DNA of 64,000 nt from Leptospira paudalimensis. GTDB lineage: Bacteria > Spirochaetota > Leptospiria > Leptospirales > Leptospiraceae. Shown piece after piece: positions 10,364 through 20,654 of this stretch (positions are counted from its first letter, which is position 1; every line of letters begins with the position of its first letter). A program made the translations under genes and the position numbers. The notes under the pieces were generated by a model that saw nothing but the letters and a program-made list of their open reading frames with translations, ran no database searches and was not told the DNA's origin. The DNA lies in contig NZ_JAMQPR010000001.1 in NCBI RefSeq assembly GCF_026151345.1, positions 2,214,676 to 2,278,675 on the forward strand. The letters run 5' to 3'.

Positions 10364-11041
10364 TTACGTTCCATAGACCAAAAAACTTGCGGCAACAATT
10401 CCGCAAGTTTCCGTTCTCAGCACACCACCAGGTAAAGTCAGTTTTGGAATCTGATTCCTTTGCATCCAATTTTCTTCTTCCTCATGGAAACCACCTTCCG
10501 GCCCGATGACTGGAATTTTATCAGACAAACTGGACAATTCGAACGGTTTTTGTCCAAAAGGATGGAACACCACCAAACTTTCCTTATGTGTTTCCATCCA
10601 ATCCTTAGCCGATTCAATCGATAGTTTTAAGATTTCAGTCTGTTTAGATTGAGCAGCTGCTTCCTTCACAATCTTTTCTGCACGTTCCAAGTTAAATTCC
10701 TTTCGGATCGAATGGCGAAACACTAAAAATACCACTTCATTCAGTCCAATCTCAGTCACCTTCTGTAAGAAAAAATCCAAACGATTCCCTTTTGGCAAAG
10801 CGATGGCAATTTTTTTTCGATTGGCTTTTGGAGGAACAATTGTTTCTTTTTGGAACTTCAGTTCCTTCGAATGGGGAGTGAGTAGGTAATCATACAACCC
10901 ACCTTCTCCATCTCGAATCTGAATGATGGTAGTTTCATTTCCTAAACGAAGGGCACGAAGGTGATTCACTTCTTCCTTCGTTAATTGGATCATGTCTTTT
11001 TTTTGGAATGGAGTGCGAAATAGGATGAGTCCCGGTTCCAA
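10364..11041 (-). CDS. rsmE: RsmE, 16S rRNA m3U1498 methyltransferase
   Basis: Methylates U1498 of 16S rRNA using S-adenosylmethionine. The 225-residue protein has the N-terminal PUA-like segment and the C-terminal SPOUT knot, with the motifs IGPEGGF and LPGGVLRTET. The residue after LRTET is Cys where Ala is typical, a mild deviation. The start is TTG, chosen because the first beta strand (LILFR) begins immediately after it. The gene is last in an apparent guaB - lolA-like - rsmE operon, three bases after the preceding stop. Confidence 0.93.
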   Translation of the reverse strand: MEPGLILFRTPFQKKDMIQLTKEEVNHLRALRLGNETTIIQIRDGEGGLYDYLLTPHSKELKFQKETIVPPKANRKKIAIALPKGNRLDFFLQKVTEIGLNEVVFLVFRHSIRKEFNLERAEKIVKEAAAQSKQTEILKLSIESAKDWMETHKESLVVFHPFGQKPFELSSLSDKIPVIGPEGGFHEEEENWMQRNQIPKLTLPGGVLRTETCGIVAASFLVYGT

Positions 11042-11044
11042 TGA

Positions 11045-11815
11045 TTATCTACTCAAGTTGTCAACATTAAAGAGAGACGCGTCTGGGTTTACAGTTTTGT
11101 CCACTTCTTGGATTTCCCAAACGGTGATACTACCTGTATTCAAATCTAACATTTCCAAACGAGAAGCTTTTTGAACGTCTTCCACTTTTCCCGTTGCATC
11201 TTTGATTTTGACAGGTCCATATTTTAAGTTTAATGTTTTGAATAAAATACCATCTCGGTCATGAAAGTCAACGCGGTAAGGTTTTAAATCCTTTTTGCCA
11301 ACGAGTAACACCAGTTTTTTGTAGAAATATGGTAGAATTGGTTTGAGAGAAACTCTGTAATACATCTCTCCACCAATTTCCAAATCACCATTGACTAGTG
11401 GGTTATAATTTGCCTGATACGAATAACCAGACAGATCCACATAAAAAAATCCAGTCCCCATGAGGGATTCGTACTTTTCGTCATCTGTTTTGCGAAACAG
11501 TTTGGCACTGAGGACGTTGAAGAAAAATACATTTTCCCCTTCATCCTTTGTTAGCAGTTTGGATTCGAGGCCTCGCCCTTTTCTATCAAAAAGAAGCAAA
11601 GCATCTTCCCCGTTAAAAAATCGATTGATTCTCCATGTTTCCGATGTTCCGTTCCTACGAATGAGAACATAGGTTCCTTTCACAAGGCCCTTTCCATAAT
11701 CCATTTCTCGGTCAAGCCTTGCTAGTAATTCTTGAGCCGATAAACTAGTGTCAGGTGCTTGGGCCTCGAGAGATACAAAAGAAATCAAAAAAAATAAATT
11801 CCAAAGTTTTCGCAT
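11045..11815 (-). CDS. LolA-like / TP0789-family outer-membrane lipoprotein-sorting protein
   Basis: 256 residues with a cleavable signal peptide (cut likely after SLEAQA). The soluble domain is rich in beta strands and resembles the LolA-like family first described from Treponema (TP0789), thought to bind lipids or lipoproteins in the periplasm. Family placement rests on patterns such as the KGTYVLIRRNG strand and the C-terminal VDKTVNPDASLF segment. It sits nine bases after guaB and three bases before rsmE. Confidence 0.75.
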   Translation of the reverse strand: MRKLWNLFFLISFVSLEAQAPDTSLSAQELLARLDREMDYGKGLVKGTYVLIRRNGTSETWRINRFFNGEDALLLFDRKGRGLESKLLTKDEGENVFFFNVLSAKLFRKTDDEKYESLMGTGFFYVDLSGYSYQANYNPLVNGDLEIGGEMYYRVSLKPILPYFYKKLVLLVGKKDLKPYRVDFHDRDGILFKTLNLKYGPVKIKDATGKVEDVQKASRLEMLDLNTGSITVWEIQEVDKTVNPDASLFNVDNLSR

Positions 11816-11824
11816 GTGATTTCT

Positions 11825-13351
11825 TTATTCAGCTCTCATTGAAGGTTTTGTATAGGAATACAATCCATGCACACTTCCTTGTGCTTGGGCTGATTCTGTC
11901 CTACGTTCAAAACGAAGTTGTCCTGCCCGTAACGCTTTATGAAGATCAGGAATATTTCGGTAACCCATATCTTGGAAACTTTGTCTGAGACCTTGTACGA
12001 GGTAAGGGATGAGATTTAAAACAGAACCTTTATCCACAACATAACCAGAAACACCTTGTGCTACTTTGATTTTTTGGGATTCAGAGAAATACCGTTTGTC
12101 TCCACCTTTGTTCATCGCTTCTAAACTTGCCATTCCTCTGTATTTCTTTAGACGAATGCCATTTTCATAAAAATACTCACCTGGTGCTTCTTTTGTTCCA
12201 GCAAACATAGAACCCATCATACACATAGAGGCACCAATCGCGAGTGCATTGGCAATATCACCGATATTTGAAATCCCTCCATCGGCGATCACCGGAACTC
12301 CGTGAGCTTGTGCATACTCTGCTGTTTTGAATACTGCAGTTGCTTGTGCACGTCCCACAGCCATAGTGTCTTGGGTGATACAAATAGAACCAGGTCCCAT
12401 ACCAATCCGAAGGCCATCTGCTCCAGCCGCGATAAGGTTTGCCGCTTGTGCTTTTGTGACAACGTTTCCACCAATCACATCTGTATGAGGAAAATTGGAT
12501 TTAATCCATTGGATCATTTCCATTTGGTAACTTGAGTTTCCTTGTGCAGAATCTATGATGATTGCATCCACTCCCACTTCTGCAAGAGCCGCCATTCTAT
12601 CACGTGACTCAGGTAAGGTGGAGAGTGCAGCACCCACTCTTAATCTTTTTTGGTCGTCTTTTGAAGATTGAGGGAATTCTTTATTTTTTTTCAAGTCACT
12701 ACGACAAATAAGAGCAACAAGTTTTCCTTGTTTGTCTACAATTGGGAGTTTTCCTTTTTTGCTTGTACGAAGGATGTCATTAGCTTCCCGTAAACTGATT
12801 CCCACATTTGCTGTGATGAGCTCAGTCGTCATTACCTTCCCTAACTTGATGTCACGATCTCTTTCAAAATCAACATCTCGGTTGGTAACAATACCAACTA
12901 ACTTGGTTCTTGCGGTGCCATCTTCCGTAATTGGGATCCCACTGAATCCATATTTTTCTTTTACGGCATCTAAATCAGCAAGTGTGTGTTCAGGAGAGAG
13001 TAAAATTGGATCTTTGATAAAACCATTTTCAAAACGTTTTACCTTTCGCACTAACTCCACTTGTTCTTCAATTGTATTATTATAATGAATGATTCCAATT
13101 CCACCCATGAGTGCCTGTGCAATTGCCATTTCAGACTCAGTGACAGTGTCCATAGGAGAACTCATAAGAGGTCTTTTGAGTGTAATATTTTTAGAAAGTT
13201 TTGTTTCGAGATCAACATCGCTTGGATTGAAGTCTATATATCCAGGTAGTACTAAAAAATCTCGATACGTGAGTCCCATGTTGACCGAGAAGAGCTCTTG
13301 TCCACTGACTCCATCGAGAAGCTCAGATCCTGGTAGGGGGTGATTTGACAT
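11825..13351 (-). CDS. guaB: Inosine-5'-monophosphate dehydrogenase
   Basis: Oxidises IMP to XMP, the committed step of GMP synthesis. The 508-residue length is normal. The TIM-barrel start SSPMDTVTE, the two CBS domains (about residues 110-235), the catalytic loop GPGSICITQ with the active cysteine, and the flap region [12 protein letters not shown] are all present. The start ATG follows an AAGGAT ribosome-binding site. It heads an operon with the LolA-like gene and rsmE. Confidence 0.98.
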   Translation of the reverse strand: MSNHPLPGSELLDGVSGQELFSVNMGLTYRDFLVLPGYIDFNPSDVDLETKLSKNITLKRPLMSSPMDTVTESEMAIAQALMGGIGIIHYNNTIEEQVELVRKVKRFENGFIKDPILLSPEHTLADLDAVKEKYGFSGIPITEDGTARTKLVGIVTNRDVDFERDRDIKLGKVMTTELITANVGISLREANDILRTSKKGKLPIVDKQGKLVALICRSDLKKNKEFPQSSKDDQKRLRVGAALSTLPESRDRMAALAEVGVDAIIIDSAQGNSSYQMEMIQWIKSNFPHTDVIGGNVVTKAQAANLIAAGADGLRIGMGPGSICITQDTMAVGRAQATAVFKTAEYAQAHGVPVIADGGISNIGDIANALAIGASMCMMGSMFAGTKEAPGEYFYENGIRLKKYRGMASLEAMNKGGDKRYFSESQKIKVAQGVSGYVVDKGSVLNLIPYLVQGLRQSFQDMGYRNIPDLHKALRAGQLRFERRTESAQAQGSVHGLYSYTKPSMRAE

Positions 13352-13448
13352 AATTATCCTTCCTTTTTCTACTTTAGGTAAGAAAACTCTAAGTGCAAGA
13401 GAATTTCAGGAGAAAATTGACCGATAATAGTGAGTACCACGACCTTTT

Positions 13449-14606
13449 ATGGAAACAGTAGAAAGAAACAAACGTTCCTTGGATGTTTTTTCCGACACGG
13501 AAAAAAAACTGCATGTTTTGACCAAATTTCTATTAAATCAGGAATTAAACCTGAAAGACGATATCCATTCGGGAGAAATTTGTTACCTCAAAAAAGTGTC
13601 TCAAGACGGGAACAAAGTTCTCGTGGGTGTAAGGCCAACCATCACCCTTTCCGTGGGCCAAAAAATCACTCTCTACAAAATCCTTGGCCGTTACCTGCAT
13701 TTAGAATGCACTGTGGAACAAGATAAAGGTGAATCTCAATACATCTTACATTTGAATAAAATTGCCATTGCTAAAAAGGACAGAGAAAGTTCAAGGATCC
13801 CCGTCCCTCCTGGGTCAGCTTGGATTACCAATGTGGTTTCCAGTAAGGCAAAAATTGAAACCGATATGTTTCATGTTCCGACGGCAGTGAAAGTCAACTT
13901 CCAAGACTATGAAACCAAACTGAAAAATTCAGTGGATTTCATCAAAATTTCAACTTTTAATTCCCGTGAAGATGGCGAAATCATACGCCTGATCAAAAAA
14001 ACAAAAAAAGGATTACTTCTCGAGGATGTCAATAATAGGGAATGTTATGAAACTTCACCTAACGAAGATTTTATCGTTTTTGCTGACGAAATTGAAGAAG
14101 ATATCAATAAAGAAATCAACAATCGTCGTAATTTAAAAATCAAATCGGAACTCATCCTACCTATTTTGTATTTAAACGATGAGGAAGAATCCATCCCGAT
14201 TGGATACATCCACATGCAAAGTAAAACAGAGAACTTTGATCTCTTAAAAGCAATGGAGATGAAAACTTTATGTTTTGAAATGGTGGATCGAATTCGTCAT
14301 TCCAATATGATTAAATCAGATGGTAAATTCCCAGTGATTGATATTTCAGAAGGTGGATTAAAAGTAATAGTAGATCATCCTGATCTCATCCAAAGCCTTC
14401 CGAAACTCACTGGATTTCAGTTTGATATATTTTTTAAGATGCAATCCCCTCTCACTGCTTTCGGTCAGATCAAAACGATCACGAAAAATGAGGAAGGCCA
14501 CCTAACTGTTGGACTTGCGATCGCAGGGCATTCCTCAAGAGCAGGTGAAAAAAAACGATTCTTAGAAAACGTAGAATTTTTCCGAAAACAACTCCAAAAA
14601 AACTAA
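13449..14606 (+). CDS. PilZ-like protein (probably DUF1577 family)
   Basis: 385 residues with no signal peptide or membrane helix. The C-terminal part contains FPVIDISEGGLKV, which resembles the D/NxSxxG motif of c-di-GMP-binding PilZ domains, followed by beta strands to the end. The N-terminal part has a VGVRP element and the order of segments I associate with the leptospiral DUF1577 family. A conserved RxxxR motif is not obvious, so c-di-GMP binding is uncertain. It is transcribed divergently from guaB, with 97 bases between the starts. Confidence 0.65.
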   Translation: METVERNKRSLDVFSDTEKKLHVLTKFLLNQELNLKDDIHSGEICYLKKVSQDGNKVLVGVRPTITLSVGQKITLYKILGRYLHLECTVEQDKGESQYILHLNKIAIAKKDRESSRIPVPPGSAWITNVVSSKAKIETDMFHVPTAVKVNFQDYETKLKNSVDFIKISTFNSREDGEIIRLIKKTKKGLLLEDVNNRECYETSPNEDFIVFADEIEEDINKEINNRRNLKIKSELILPILYLNDEEESIPIGYIHMQSKTENFDLLKAMEMKTLCFEMVDRIRHSNMIKSDGKFPVIDISEGGLKVIVDHPDLIQSLPKLTGFQFDIFFKMQSPLTAFGQIKTITKNEEGHLTVGLAIAGHSSRAGEKKRFLENVEFFRKQLQKN

Positions 14607-14634
14607 GCACTTGCTATTGCATAATAGGATCGGT

Positions 14635-16548
14635 CTATAATTCTCCGTATCCCAATACTTCCATAGACCATTTTTCTTCCCAGTTTCGACTTGTGAATGT
14701 GATTGTCTCTGGATCCATATGTTTTAACAATTCCCAATCTTTTGTTGTGATGGTATCACCACTAACCAAATAAAAAAACGAATCATCAGGATCTAATTTG
14801 GAAATGGTTTCAGGAAAAATGGTTTCATACACCAAAAAGGATTCTTCTCCCGTGAGTGAATCCCTCCAATTTCTGAGTGATTCTTTTCCTTGTGGGATCA
14901 CAAAAACCAATCGGTGTTGTAAATTTTCACCTCGGTATTCTAAGGTTTTTGCCAAATACGAATTTCGTTTGGAATGGAGTAAGTTCTCTAAAGTTGAGAT
15001 TTCATTTGGTTTTGGAACTTCTAATAACGGAATCACAAAATCAATGGTGCAAAATGGCTCTGCGACTATTTTTTTTTCGATGACCGACATAATTTCCATT
15101 CGATCTTTCGAAAGGGAATCGGTATGGAACCAAAGACTTTGGTGCCTTGATCCACGTTCTATCGTTTCTAAAAAATCCAAATTTGATTGTTTTTTATCTT
15201 TCGGATACCAATCAAATCGATCCTTTTTGTTAGGTGCCACATCACACAAGAATGGCCTCGGAAATTCATCTAACCTTCGTTCCAATAAATCTTCAGCAAA
15301 ATACACAGAATCACGTAGTGCCTCAGGGCTAAATGTAGGTGTTTGGATGATTCGGTAAGGAGGTGTTGGCATATAAACAAGACCTTCTCTAATTGCATCT
15401 TTACGCATACTTGTGCCTGGCAAAACAGAAAGTGGAAATGCTTGCACCCATTCACCTAATCCATGTTCTAAGAAAAAATGAATCCCTCTTTCGACATCGT
15501 CGGGAGTGTCACCAGGAAGACCAATGATCAAATCAAGTAAGAGGTCAATCCCTTCCCCAGCCAACATTTTCGCCACTTCTGCAACTTTATGAGGGCTACC
15601 GTAACGTTTTACACGTTTTAGTGTTTCTTCATTCACAGATTGTAATCCAAGTTCAATTCGATTGAACCCAGCTTTTCTCAGTTTGGTGGCAAGTTTCGGA
15701 GTCACTCCCTCTGATCGAAGTTCTGCAAACATGGTCATTTGGCCATCGGAGTTCACTTCTGCAATTGCATCCAAAAAAGAATCAAAACCAGGTCTATGAT
15801 TGAATGTTGGATCTAAAAACACAAGTTCTCGAGCTCCCTTCTCTTTCAAGTTGGATATCAATTGGATCGTTTCTCTGATATCAAGTGTACGAAGGTTTTG
15901 GGATGATTTTGGATAAAAACAATATGTACATTGTGACTTACAACCTCTCACTGTTTCTAAATAAGTGGACCGTTTTGGATTCACGAGTAAATGACCAGTT
16001 GTATAGGGTGATGGAAAATCCGTTAATGGAAAGTTAGCTGGTGATGGAGTTCCAAATGGACTTAAAAAACCATCTTTTTTTCGATAGGCAACATTTTCTA
16101 CATTCTCTAGCGATTCCTTGTTTAACAAAGCTTTCATTAAACTGCGAAAATTATGTTCTGCCTCTCCTGAAACTGCAATATCATATCCGTCTTCACCAAG
16201 TACATAAGGGTTGTCTTCATTGACTTCTGGTCCACCGATTAGGATTTGGATCTCTGGATTTCTCTTTTTAACTTCTTTGGCGATATAAAGGCTTCGTTCC
16301 GTGTTCCATAAATACAAAGAGAGTCCCAAAAAATCAGGGCCTTCCTTGCAGATTCGGTCAATTAAGTCTTTATCCCCTAAAGAGTCGGTGTCTTCAGGCG
16401 AAATAACGGATGGGACAATCCCTTGGATCGGATCTTCTTTGGATTCTAGGCAACTTGCCAAACTAGCAGCTGCTAGGGGAACATTTCCTGTGGCCGCAAA
16501 ATAACTCGGCGGAGGAACGGGTAACTGCAAAAACTGGATTTTTGCCAT
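14635..16548 (-). CDS. B12-binding-domain radical SAM protein
   Basis: 637 residues. The N-terminus (1-150) is a cobalamin-binding-type Rossmann domain with the ILIGGPEV segment. The radical SAM core follows with the cluster motif C203-x3-C207-x2-C210 and the later IELGLQSVNEETL and LDLIIGLPGDT segments. The C-terminal part, about 200 residues, has no recognised motif. No substrate can be assigned, and no biosynthetic cluster surrounds it. The next gene on the same strand starts 44 bases upstream-to-downstream with no clear coupling. Confidence 0.82.
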   Translation of the reverse strand: MAKIQFLQLPVPPPSYFAATGNVPLAAASLASCLESKEDPIQGIVPSVISPEDTDSLGDKDLIDRICKEGPDFLGLSLYLWNTERSLYIAKEVKKRNPEIQILIGGPEVNEDNPYVLGEDGYDIAVSGEAEHNFRSLMKALLNKESLENVENVAYRKKDGFLSPFGTPSPANFPLTDFPSPYTTGHLLVNPKRSTYLETVRGCKSQCTYCFYPKSSQNLRTLDIRETIQLISNLKEKGARELVFLDPTFNHRPGFDSFLDAIAEVNSDGQMTMFAELRSEGVTPKLATKLRKAGFNRIELGLQSVNEETLKRVKRYGSPHKVAEVAKMLAGEGIDLLLDLIIGLPGDTPDDVERGIHFFLEHGLGEWVQAFPLSVLPGTSMRKDAIREGLVYMPTPPYRIIQTPTFSPEALRDSVYFAEDLLERRLDEFPRPFLCDVAPNKKDRFDWYPKDKKQSNLDFLETIERGSRHQSLWFHTDSLSKDRMEIMSVIEKKIVAEPFCTIDFVIPLLEVPKPNEISTLENLLHSKRNSYLAKTLEYRGENLQHRLVFVIPQGKESLRNWRDSLTGEESFLVYETIFPETISKLDPDDSFFYLVSGDTITTKDWELLKHMDPETITFTSRNWEEKWSMEVLGYGEL

Positions 16549-16592
16549 ATCTCTAACCAGTTTTCACGTTCCGATTGGTTCGGCAAAAACTT

Positions 16593-17864
16593 TCAGCTTC
16601 GAGACACGATCACATCGATAAATAATATCAAATTTTCGGACAAGTTTCTAGCAAATGTCCGTAACATCATCCGTTCCGAAATATCATGGTACATTTGAGA
16701 GAGTGTCCATGCATCACGACTTGTTTTGGATTTATGTAAGTGCTCAAAAAAATAAGGCCGAAAGGACCAGTTTTTTCCCAAGATGGAATAATCAGGTTTC
16801 ATTTCACCGGTTTCTGACCTCGCATAATTGGGTGATACTTGGAACCCCATATGGTTCGTGATGTACATCCGAAAAAAGTCCCCATCACCAAAAACAGATG
16901 TGGAAAAATCCTCTTTCCATTCCCAAATCCCATCCTCTTCCCCAAACCCCATTACAATTTCAGAAAGTTTATTTTTCCAAATCGTTTCCCATTCAATTTG
17001 GTGGTTCATCTCTTTTTGTTTTCGTGCATGGAAGTATTCCAAAGAAGATTGCATTTCCGATCTGTATTCAAATCGACCAGAAAAATTCATCTCGGGTTTT
17101 GCAAAGTAATACCCTTGGATGTACCTGGCTCCGTAATTCAAAGCGTTGTACAATTCATCTTCAGATTCTATACCTTCGAATAACAAACTACTACCAAGTG
17201 ACTCACCTAATTTTGATAAGTTGAGTAATATCTCTTTAAAATTTCTAGAAAAGGTTGATCTACGTAACATCTGTAAATCTACTTTGATGATCTCAGGGTG
17301 AAATAAACCGATTCTATCTAAGTTACTTGCTTCCGAACCAGCATCATCTACGGCGATGGAAAATCCTTCCTTTCTGTATAAATTGAGAACAGGTTTTAAA
17401 AGTTCCAAATTATGTGGAAAACGTTCTTCGGTAATTTCAATCACAATCCTAGAAGGATCAAGTTCCACTTCTCTCACCATTCGAATGGTCTGTGGTAAGG
17501 TTGTTTCCAAATTGAGGAGAGCATGGTACAAAATGTTCGGCGATATGTTTAAAAATAGTTTGGTTTCGGGAGGTGCTTCTTTTGCAAATTTCTGTAAGGC
17601 TGAAAATCGAATTTCTTCATCCACTTGTTTTTTCAAAAAAAACAATTCATCATAACCCAAAGTATGAGTGAGAAAAAAATCACCTAAACTAAATAAACCT
17701 CGGTCTGTGGACAATCGGCCAAGGAGTTCGTAACCATAAATTCCAGTCGACTCTGAAGATAAGATAGGTTGGAAAACGGGTGTGAGATCTCCGCTGGCAA
17801 GCCACTCTTTCCACTCGCGAACCAGTTTATGACTTTCACTTTCTATTTGCATAGAGGGGTACAT
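16593..17864 (-). CDS. EAL-domain c-di-GMP phosphodiesterase with YkuI_C-like domain
   Basis: About 423 residues. The EAL domain (about 20-260) has the signature as ELL at residue 46 (GYELLGR), the metal and catalytic segments LFLNIS, IEITEE, VDDAGS, IKVDL and FEGIE, and the terminal QGYYFAKPE. It therefore looks catalytically competent. The C-terminal 150 residues (SPNYARS, RPYFFEH, LSQMYHDI, LFIDV) resemble the PAS-like C-terminal domain of Bacillus YkuI. I chose the ATG at 17864, which has an AGGA motif five bases upstream, over a TTG nine codons earlier. Confidence 0.82.
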   Translation of the reverse strand: MYPSMQIESESHKLVREWKEWLASGDLTPVFQPILSSESTGIYGYELLGRLSTDRGLFSLGDFFLTHTLGYDELFFLKKQVDEEIRFSALQKFAKEAPPETKLFLNISPNILYHALLNLETTLPQTIRMVREVELDPSRIVIEITEERFPHNLELLKPVLNLYRKEGFSIAVDDAGSEASNLDRIGLFHPEIIKVDLQMLRRSTFSRNFKEILLNLSKLGESLGSSLLFEGIESEDELYNALNYGARYIQGYYFAKPEMNFSGRFEYRSEMQSSLEYFHARKQKEMNHQIEWETIWKNKLSEIVMGFGEEDGIWEWKEDFSTSVFGDGDFFRMYITNHMGFQVSPNYARSETGEMKPDYSILGKNWSFRPYFFEHLHKSKTSRDAWTLSQMYHDISERMMLRTFARNLSENLILFIDVIVSRS

Positions 17865-17994
17865 ACATTCCTGTTGCAAGAACGGTACCAATGAGCAATG
17901 TAGTGAAGTTTACTGCATCATGCTTGTTTTTTTAGCATTAGCGAACAAGTATTGTAAAAATCTGGTATTTATGTAGAAGTTTTTAGCAAAATGG

Positions 17995-18029
17995 TAAAAA
18001 AAAAGCCACCCAAGTCTCCTTGAGTGGCT
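17995..18029 (-). terminator. Rho-independent terminator of the 18049-18219 lipoprotein gene
   Basis: An 11-bp stem with one mismatch (18004-18014 with 18019-18029, loop TCTC) is followed on the minus strand by a run of T residues. It lies about 20 bases after the stop codon of the small lipoprotein gene. Confidence 0.8.
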
Positions 18030-18048
18030 TCCGAACGCAAAGCATCAA

Positions 18049-18219
18049 TTACTTGATGTCTCTTGCTCTTGTTTTGAATGAGTCATCCAATTTTGGCTTT
18101 TTAGAAGGTTTTGGTTCTTCTACCACTGGCTGAGTCGGTTGTTTCACTTCTTCAGAGGCACAGTTGATCATAAATACAGCCAATAAAGCAATGATTAGCA
18201 TAGACGAAATTTTTTTCAT
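18049..18219 (-). CDS. Very small lipoprotein
   Basis: 56 residues: a signal peptide ending in a lipobox (MINC, Cys20), then a short mature part rich in Pro, Lys and Glu. The ATG at 18219 has an AAGGAGC ribosome-binding site six bases upstream, and a clear terminator follows the stop, so it is a free-standing expressed gene. The low-complexity tail suggests an envelope peptide similar to small lipoproteins of unknown function in spirochaetes. It is divergent from tmk. Confidence 0.75.
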   Translation of the reverse strand: MKKISSMLIIALLAVFMINCASEEVKQPTQPVVEEPKPSKKPKLDDSFKTRARDIK

Positions 18220-18298
18220 GTATTTGCTCCTTAGACTAAACTGTCGAATTTCGTAAATAAGTCGAGGAAAAAACGATGATTCTGAATATGGAGGAGAT

Positions 18299-18904
18299 AT
18301 GCCAGTAAAGTCGCAGTTTTTTGTCTTCGAAGGGATCGATGGTTCAGGGAAAACAACAGTTTCAAAGAGGGTTTCTGAAATTCTAAATGAAAAATTGTTC
18401 CCAAATGTATGGCACAGGGAACCTACCGATAGTGTTTTCGGTAAAAAAATCCGAGAATTCCTCCAAGGGAAAATCAAACTCACCCAAGAAGAACAATTAA
18501 AACTCTTTTTACAAGACAGGGAACTATCTGTTCAAGACATCATCTTACCAACGTTAAAGAATGGTAAATCAATTGTGCAAGACAGATACTATTTTTCAAC
18601 TGCAGCTTACCAAGGTAGAGACGAAGAACATGCTGCGGACATTTTGTACATGAATGAAGACAAAGGTTTCCCAGAACCAAACCATGTTTATTTCCTAGAT
18701 TTATCTCCTGAAGAAGCCTTAGAGAGAAGGAATACTCGCGGGGGAAAACAAGAAGTGTTTGATGAAAGTTCAGAACAAACGCGAATTTATCAAAACTATC
18801 TAGCAATTTTACCTGAATCGACAATATTTGTAGATGCAACTGCCGATTTAGAGGAAGTAGTTAACTTTTGTGTTGAGGATATTTTAAAATCACTTTCTGT
18901 CTGA
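18299..18904 (+). CDS. tmk: Thymidylate kinase
   Basis: Phosphorylates dTMP to dTDP for DNA synthesis. 201 residues with P-loop EGIDGSGKTT (residues 11-20), the DR(Y) motif in QDRYYFSTAAYQG, and the lid segment around ERRNTRGG. A strong GGAGGAG ribosome-binding site precedes the ATG. Its 3' end overlaps the convergent methyltransferase gene by 15 bases. Confidence 0.95.
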   Translation: MPVKSQFFVFEGIDGSGKTTVSKRVSEILNEKLFPNVWHREPTDSVFGKKIREFLQGKIKLTQEEQLKLFLQDRELSVQDIILPTLKNGKSIVQDRYYFSTAAYQGRDEEHAADILYMNEDKGFPEPNHVYFLDLSPEEALERRNTRGGKQEVFDESSEQTRIYQNYLAILPESTIFVDATADLEEVVNFCVEDILKSLSV

Positions 18905-19792
18905 TTTGTCTTTTGTCACACGAAAGACCATCATGTCTCCCATGCGGAACCCTTTCACGAATCGATCAAAAAATGCCTTTCGAAATCGAAAGAAAACACT
19001 GGCATTTTTTCGACTTGTAAGACCACTTCCATAAGTAAAGGCTTTGGGAAATTTGTAACCAAGCGAAGTTAATAATTGTTTTAGTCCAGAAAAAGAATAA
19101 TAATAAAGATGTTCTGGTACATTCAAATACCTCCAATGAATTCCATTCCATTTTGCAAGGAATCCATACCGACACGTGGACAAAATCAGTATTCCACCAG
19201 GTAACAAATGTTTCATGATTTTTTCTAACGTTTCTTTGGGTTTGTGTAAATGTTCGATTGTTGCCCAGAGAGTGATGACATCAAATTGGTTTTGATATCT
19301 AAGATCCCATTCTAAAAAATTTTCTTGGAAAATCGAAAGACCTAGAGTTTCCCTAGCATACTTGACAGGACCATCTGCAATTTCTATTCCTTTCGCGTCA
19401 TACCCTCTTTCCTTCATATAAGCAACGAAGTATCCTGCTGCGCATCCGATATCCAATGAGGAAAGTTTGTTCAATGTGGACTCTTTTTCTTTGATCCGAT
19501 TTTTCTCCCAATGAAAAAAATCTAAATCTTGTAGATTCAATTGGAAAACACGAGAGATTTCTTTTCGGAGGTCACTGGAATAATAATTATCATACCCACG
19601 TTCCGTCCTCTGGGTAAAATAAGAATCATCATAGTATTTTTTAACTTCTAACAAACTTGGTTGTGGGTTCACTTGTACAAGTCCACAATGATCACAACTA
19701 ACAATCGAAAATGATTCCCCTAACGGGCTATTTTTCGTATGCAAATGGGTAAAAGAAATTTTGCCACAGGTATTACAAGGAATGGTTTCCAC
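18890..19792 (-). CDS. SAM-dependent methyltransferase with N-terminal zinc ribbon
   Basis: 300 residues. Four N-terminal cysteines (C6-x2-C9 and C33-x2-C36) form a likely zinc ribbon. The class I methyltransferase core has the SAM-binding motif DIGCAAG at residues 114-120 and the TLWATIEHLHKP segment typical of Methyltransf_23 proteins. The start is GTG, with an AGGAAA site just upstream. It begins seven bases after the znuB-like stop, so it is probably the last gene of the zinc operon. The substrate is unknown. Confidence 0.82.
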   Translation of the reverse strand: METIPCNTCGKISFTHLHTKNSPLGESFSIVSCDHCGLVQVNPQPSLLEVKKYYDDSYFTQRTERGYDNYYSSDLRKEISRVFQLNLQDLDFFHWEKNRIKEKESTLNKLSSLDIGCAAGYFVAYMKERGYDAKGIEIADGPVKYARETLGLSIFQENFLEWDLRYQNQFDVITLWATIEHLHKPKETLEKIMKHLLPGGILILSTCRYGFLAKWNGIHWRYLNVPEHLYYYSFSGLKQLLTSLGYKFPKAFTYGSGLTSRKNASVFFRFRKAFFDRFVKGFRMGDMMVFRVTKDKSDRK

Positions 19793-19799
19793 AGATTTC

Positions 19800-20654
19800 C
19801 TATCGGCTTTTTTGTGAAAAAAAGGAAGTGATTAGATAGCGACTTGTATGAATAAAAAATGCAAAAAAACAAAGAACAAGGATGATACTGGAGGAAGTGG
19901 GAAAATAAATCATTTCACCGTTCCTCTCCAATCCAATAAGAGATACCATAAATCCGAAACAAGTCGAAGTGATCGAAAACAAAACACAAACAACAGTTAA
20001 AATTTTTAATGAACGAATGATGGGAAGTAATGCAAACACAGGGAGTAAAAGGTGAGCAATGCTGTAAAAGGTTCCGAGTAAATTAACTGCAACAGTTAGG
20101 GAAGCAGCAAGGATGATATAAAACAAAAGATCAAATGGAAGTGGATTTCCTACTTGGATTTTGTATTCGTCTCGATCAAAGCTAATAAACAAAAACCGAC
20201 GAAAAAAACTTAAATATAAGATAAAAAAGAAGATAGCAACATAAATACCAAGTGAATCTGCTCTGACTTGCGAAGTTAATATATCGCCAAAAAACGCTGC
20301 CATCAAATGGTTTTGCACATTTCCACCGAGTGCTAACATAAACTGCGATGCGGCAGAAAAGAAAACAAATAAAATACCAAGGATCACTTCTTCCTTCATA
20401 CCAGGAAGTTTTCGCACATACAATAAAGGAAAAACTAAGATACAAGAGAATAGGATAGGAAAAATTTCACCTGGCCACTCCATAAACAAAGACAAGGCAA
20501 CTGAAAACGTAACCGCTTGTGAAAGGGTCACACCAAAAAATGTCATACCCCTTAAAACAATCAGGATACCGAGTACAGATAATAAAGCTCCAACAAGGCT
20601 TCCGACTAAAATTTGAGGTAAAAATAAATTCCAACTGGAAAGGAGACTAGTCAT
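19800..20654 (-). CDS. znuB: Metal (zinc-type) ABC transporter permease
   Basis: 284 residues with about eight membrane helices, of the ABC-3 family (ZnuB/MntB). Recognised by the LVGALLSVLGILIVLRGMTFFG start and the VNLLGTFYSIAHLLLP segment. I chose the ATG at 20654, which overlaps the ATPase gene stop by eight bases. A start further upstream would create a hydrophilic extension and a long overlap. The metal cannot be read from the permease alone; zinc is inferred from operator and neighbours. Confidence 0.88.
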   Translation of the reverse strand: MTSLLSSWNLFLPQILVGSLVGALLSVLGILIVLRGMTFFGVTLSQAVTFSVALSLFMEWPGEIFPILFSCILVFPLLYVRKLPGMKEEVILGILFVFFSAASQFMLALGGNVQNHLMAAFFGDILTSQVRADSLGIYVAIFFFILYLSFFRRFLFISFDRDEYKIQVGNPLPFDLLFYIILAASLTVAVNLLGTFYSIAHLLLPVFALLPIIRSLKILTVVCVLFSITSTCFGFMVSLIGLERNGEMIYFPTSSSIILVLCFFAFFIHTSRYLITSFFSQKSR

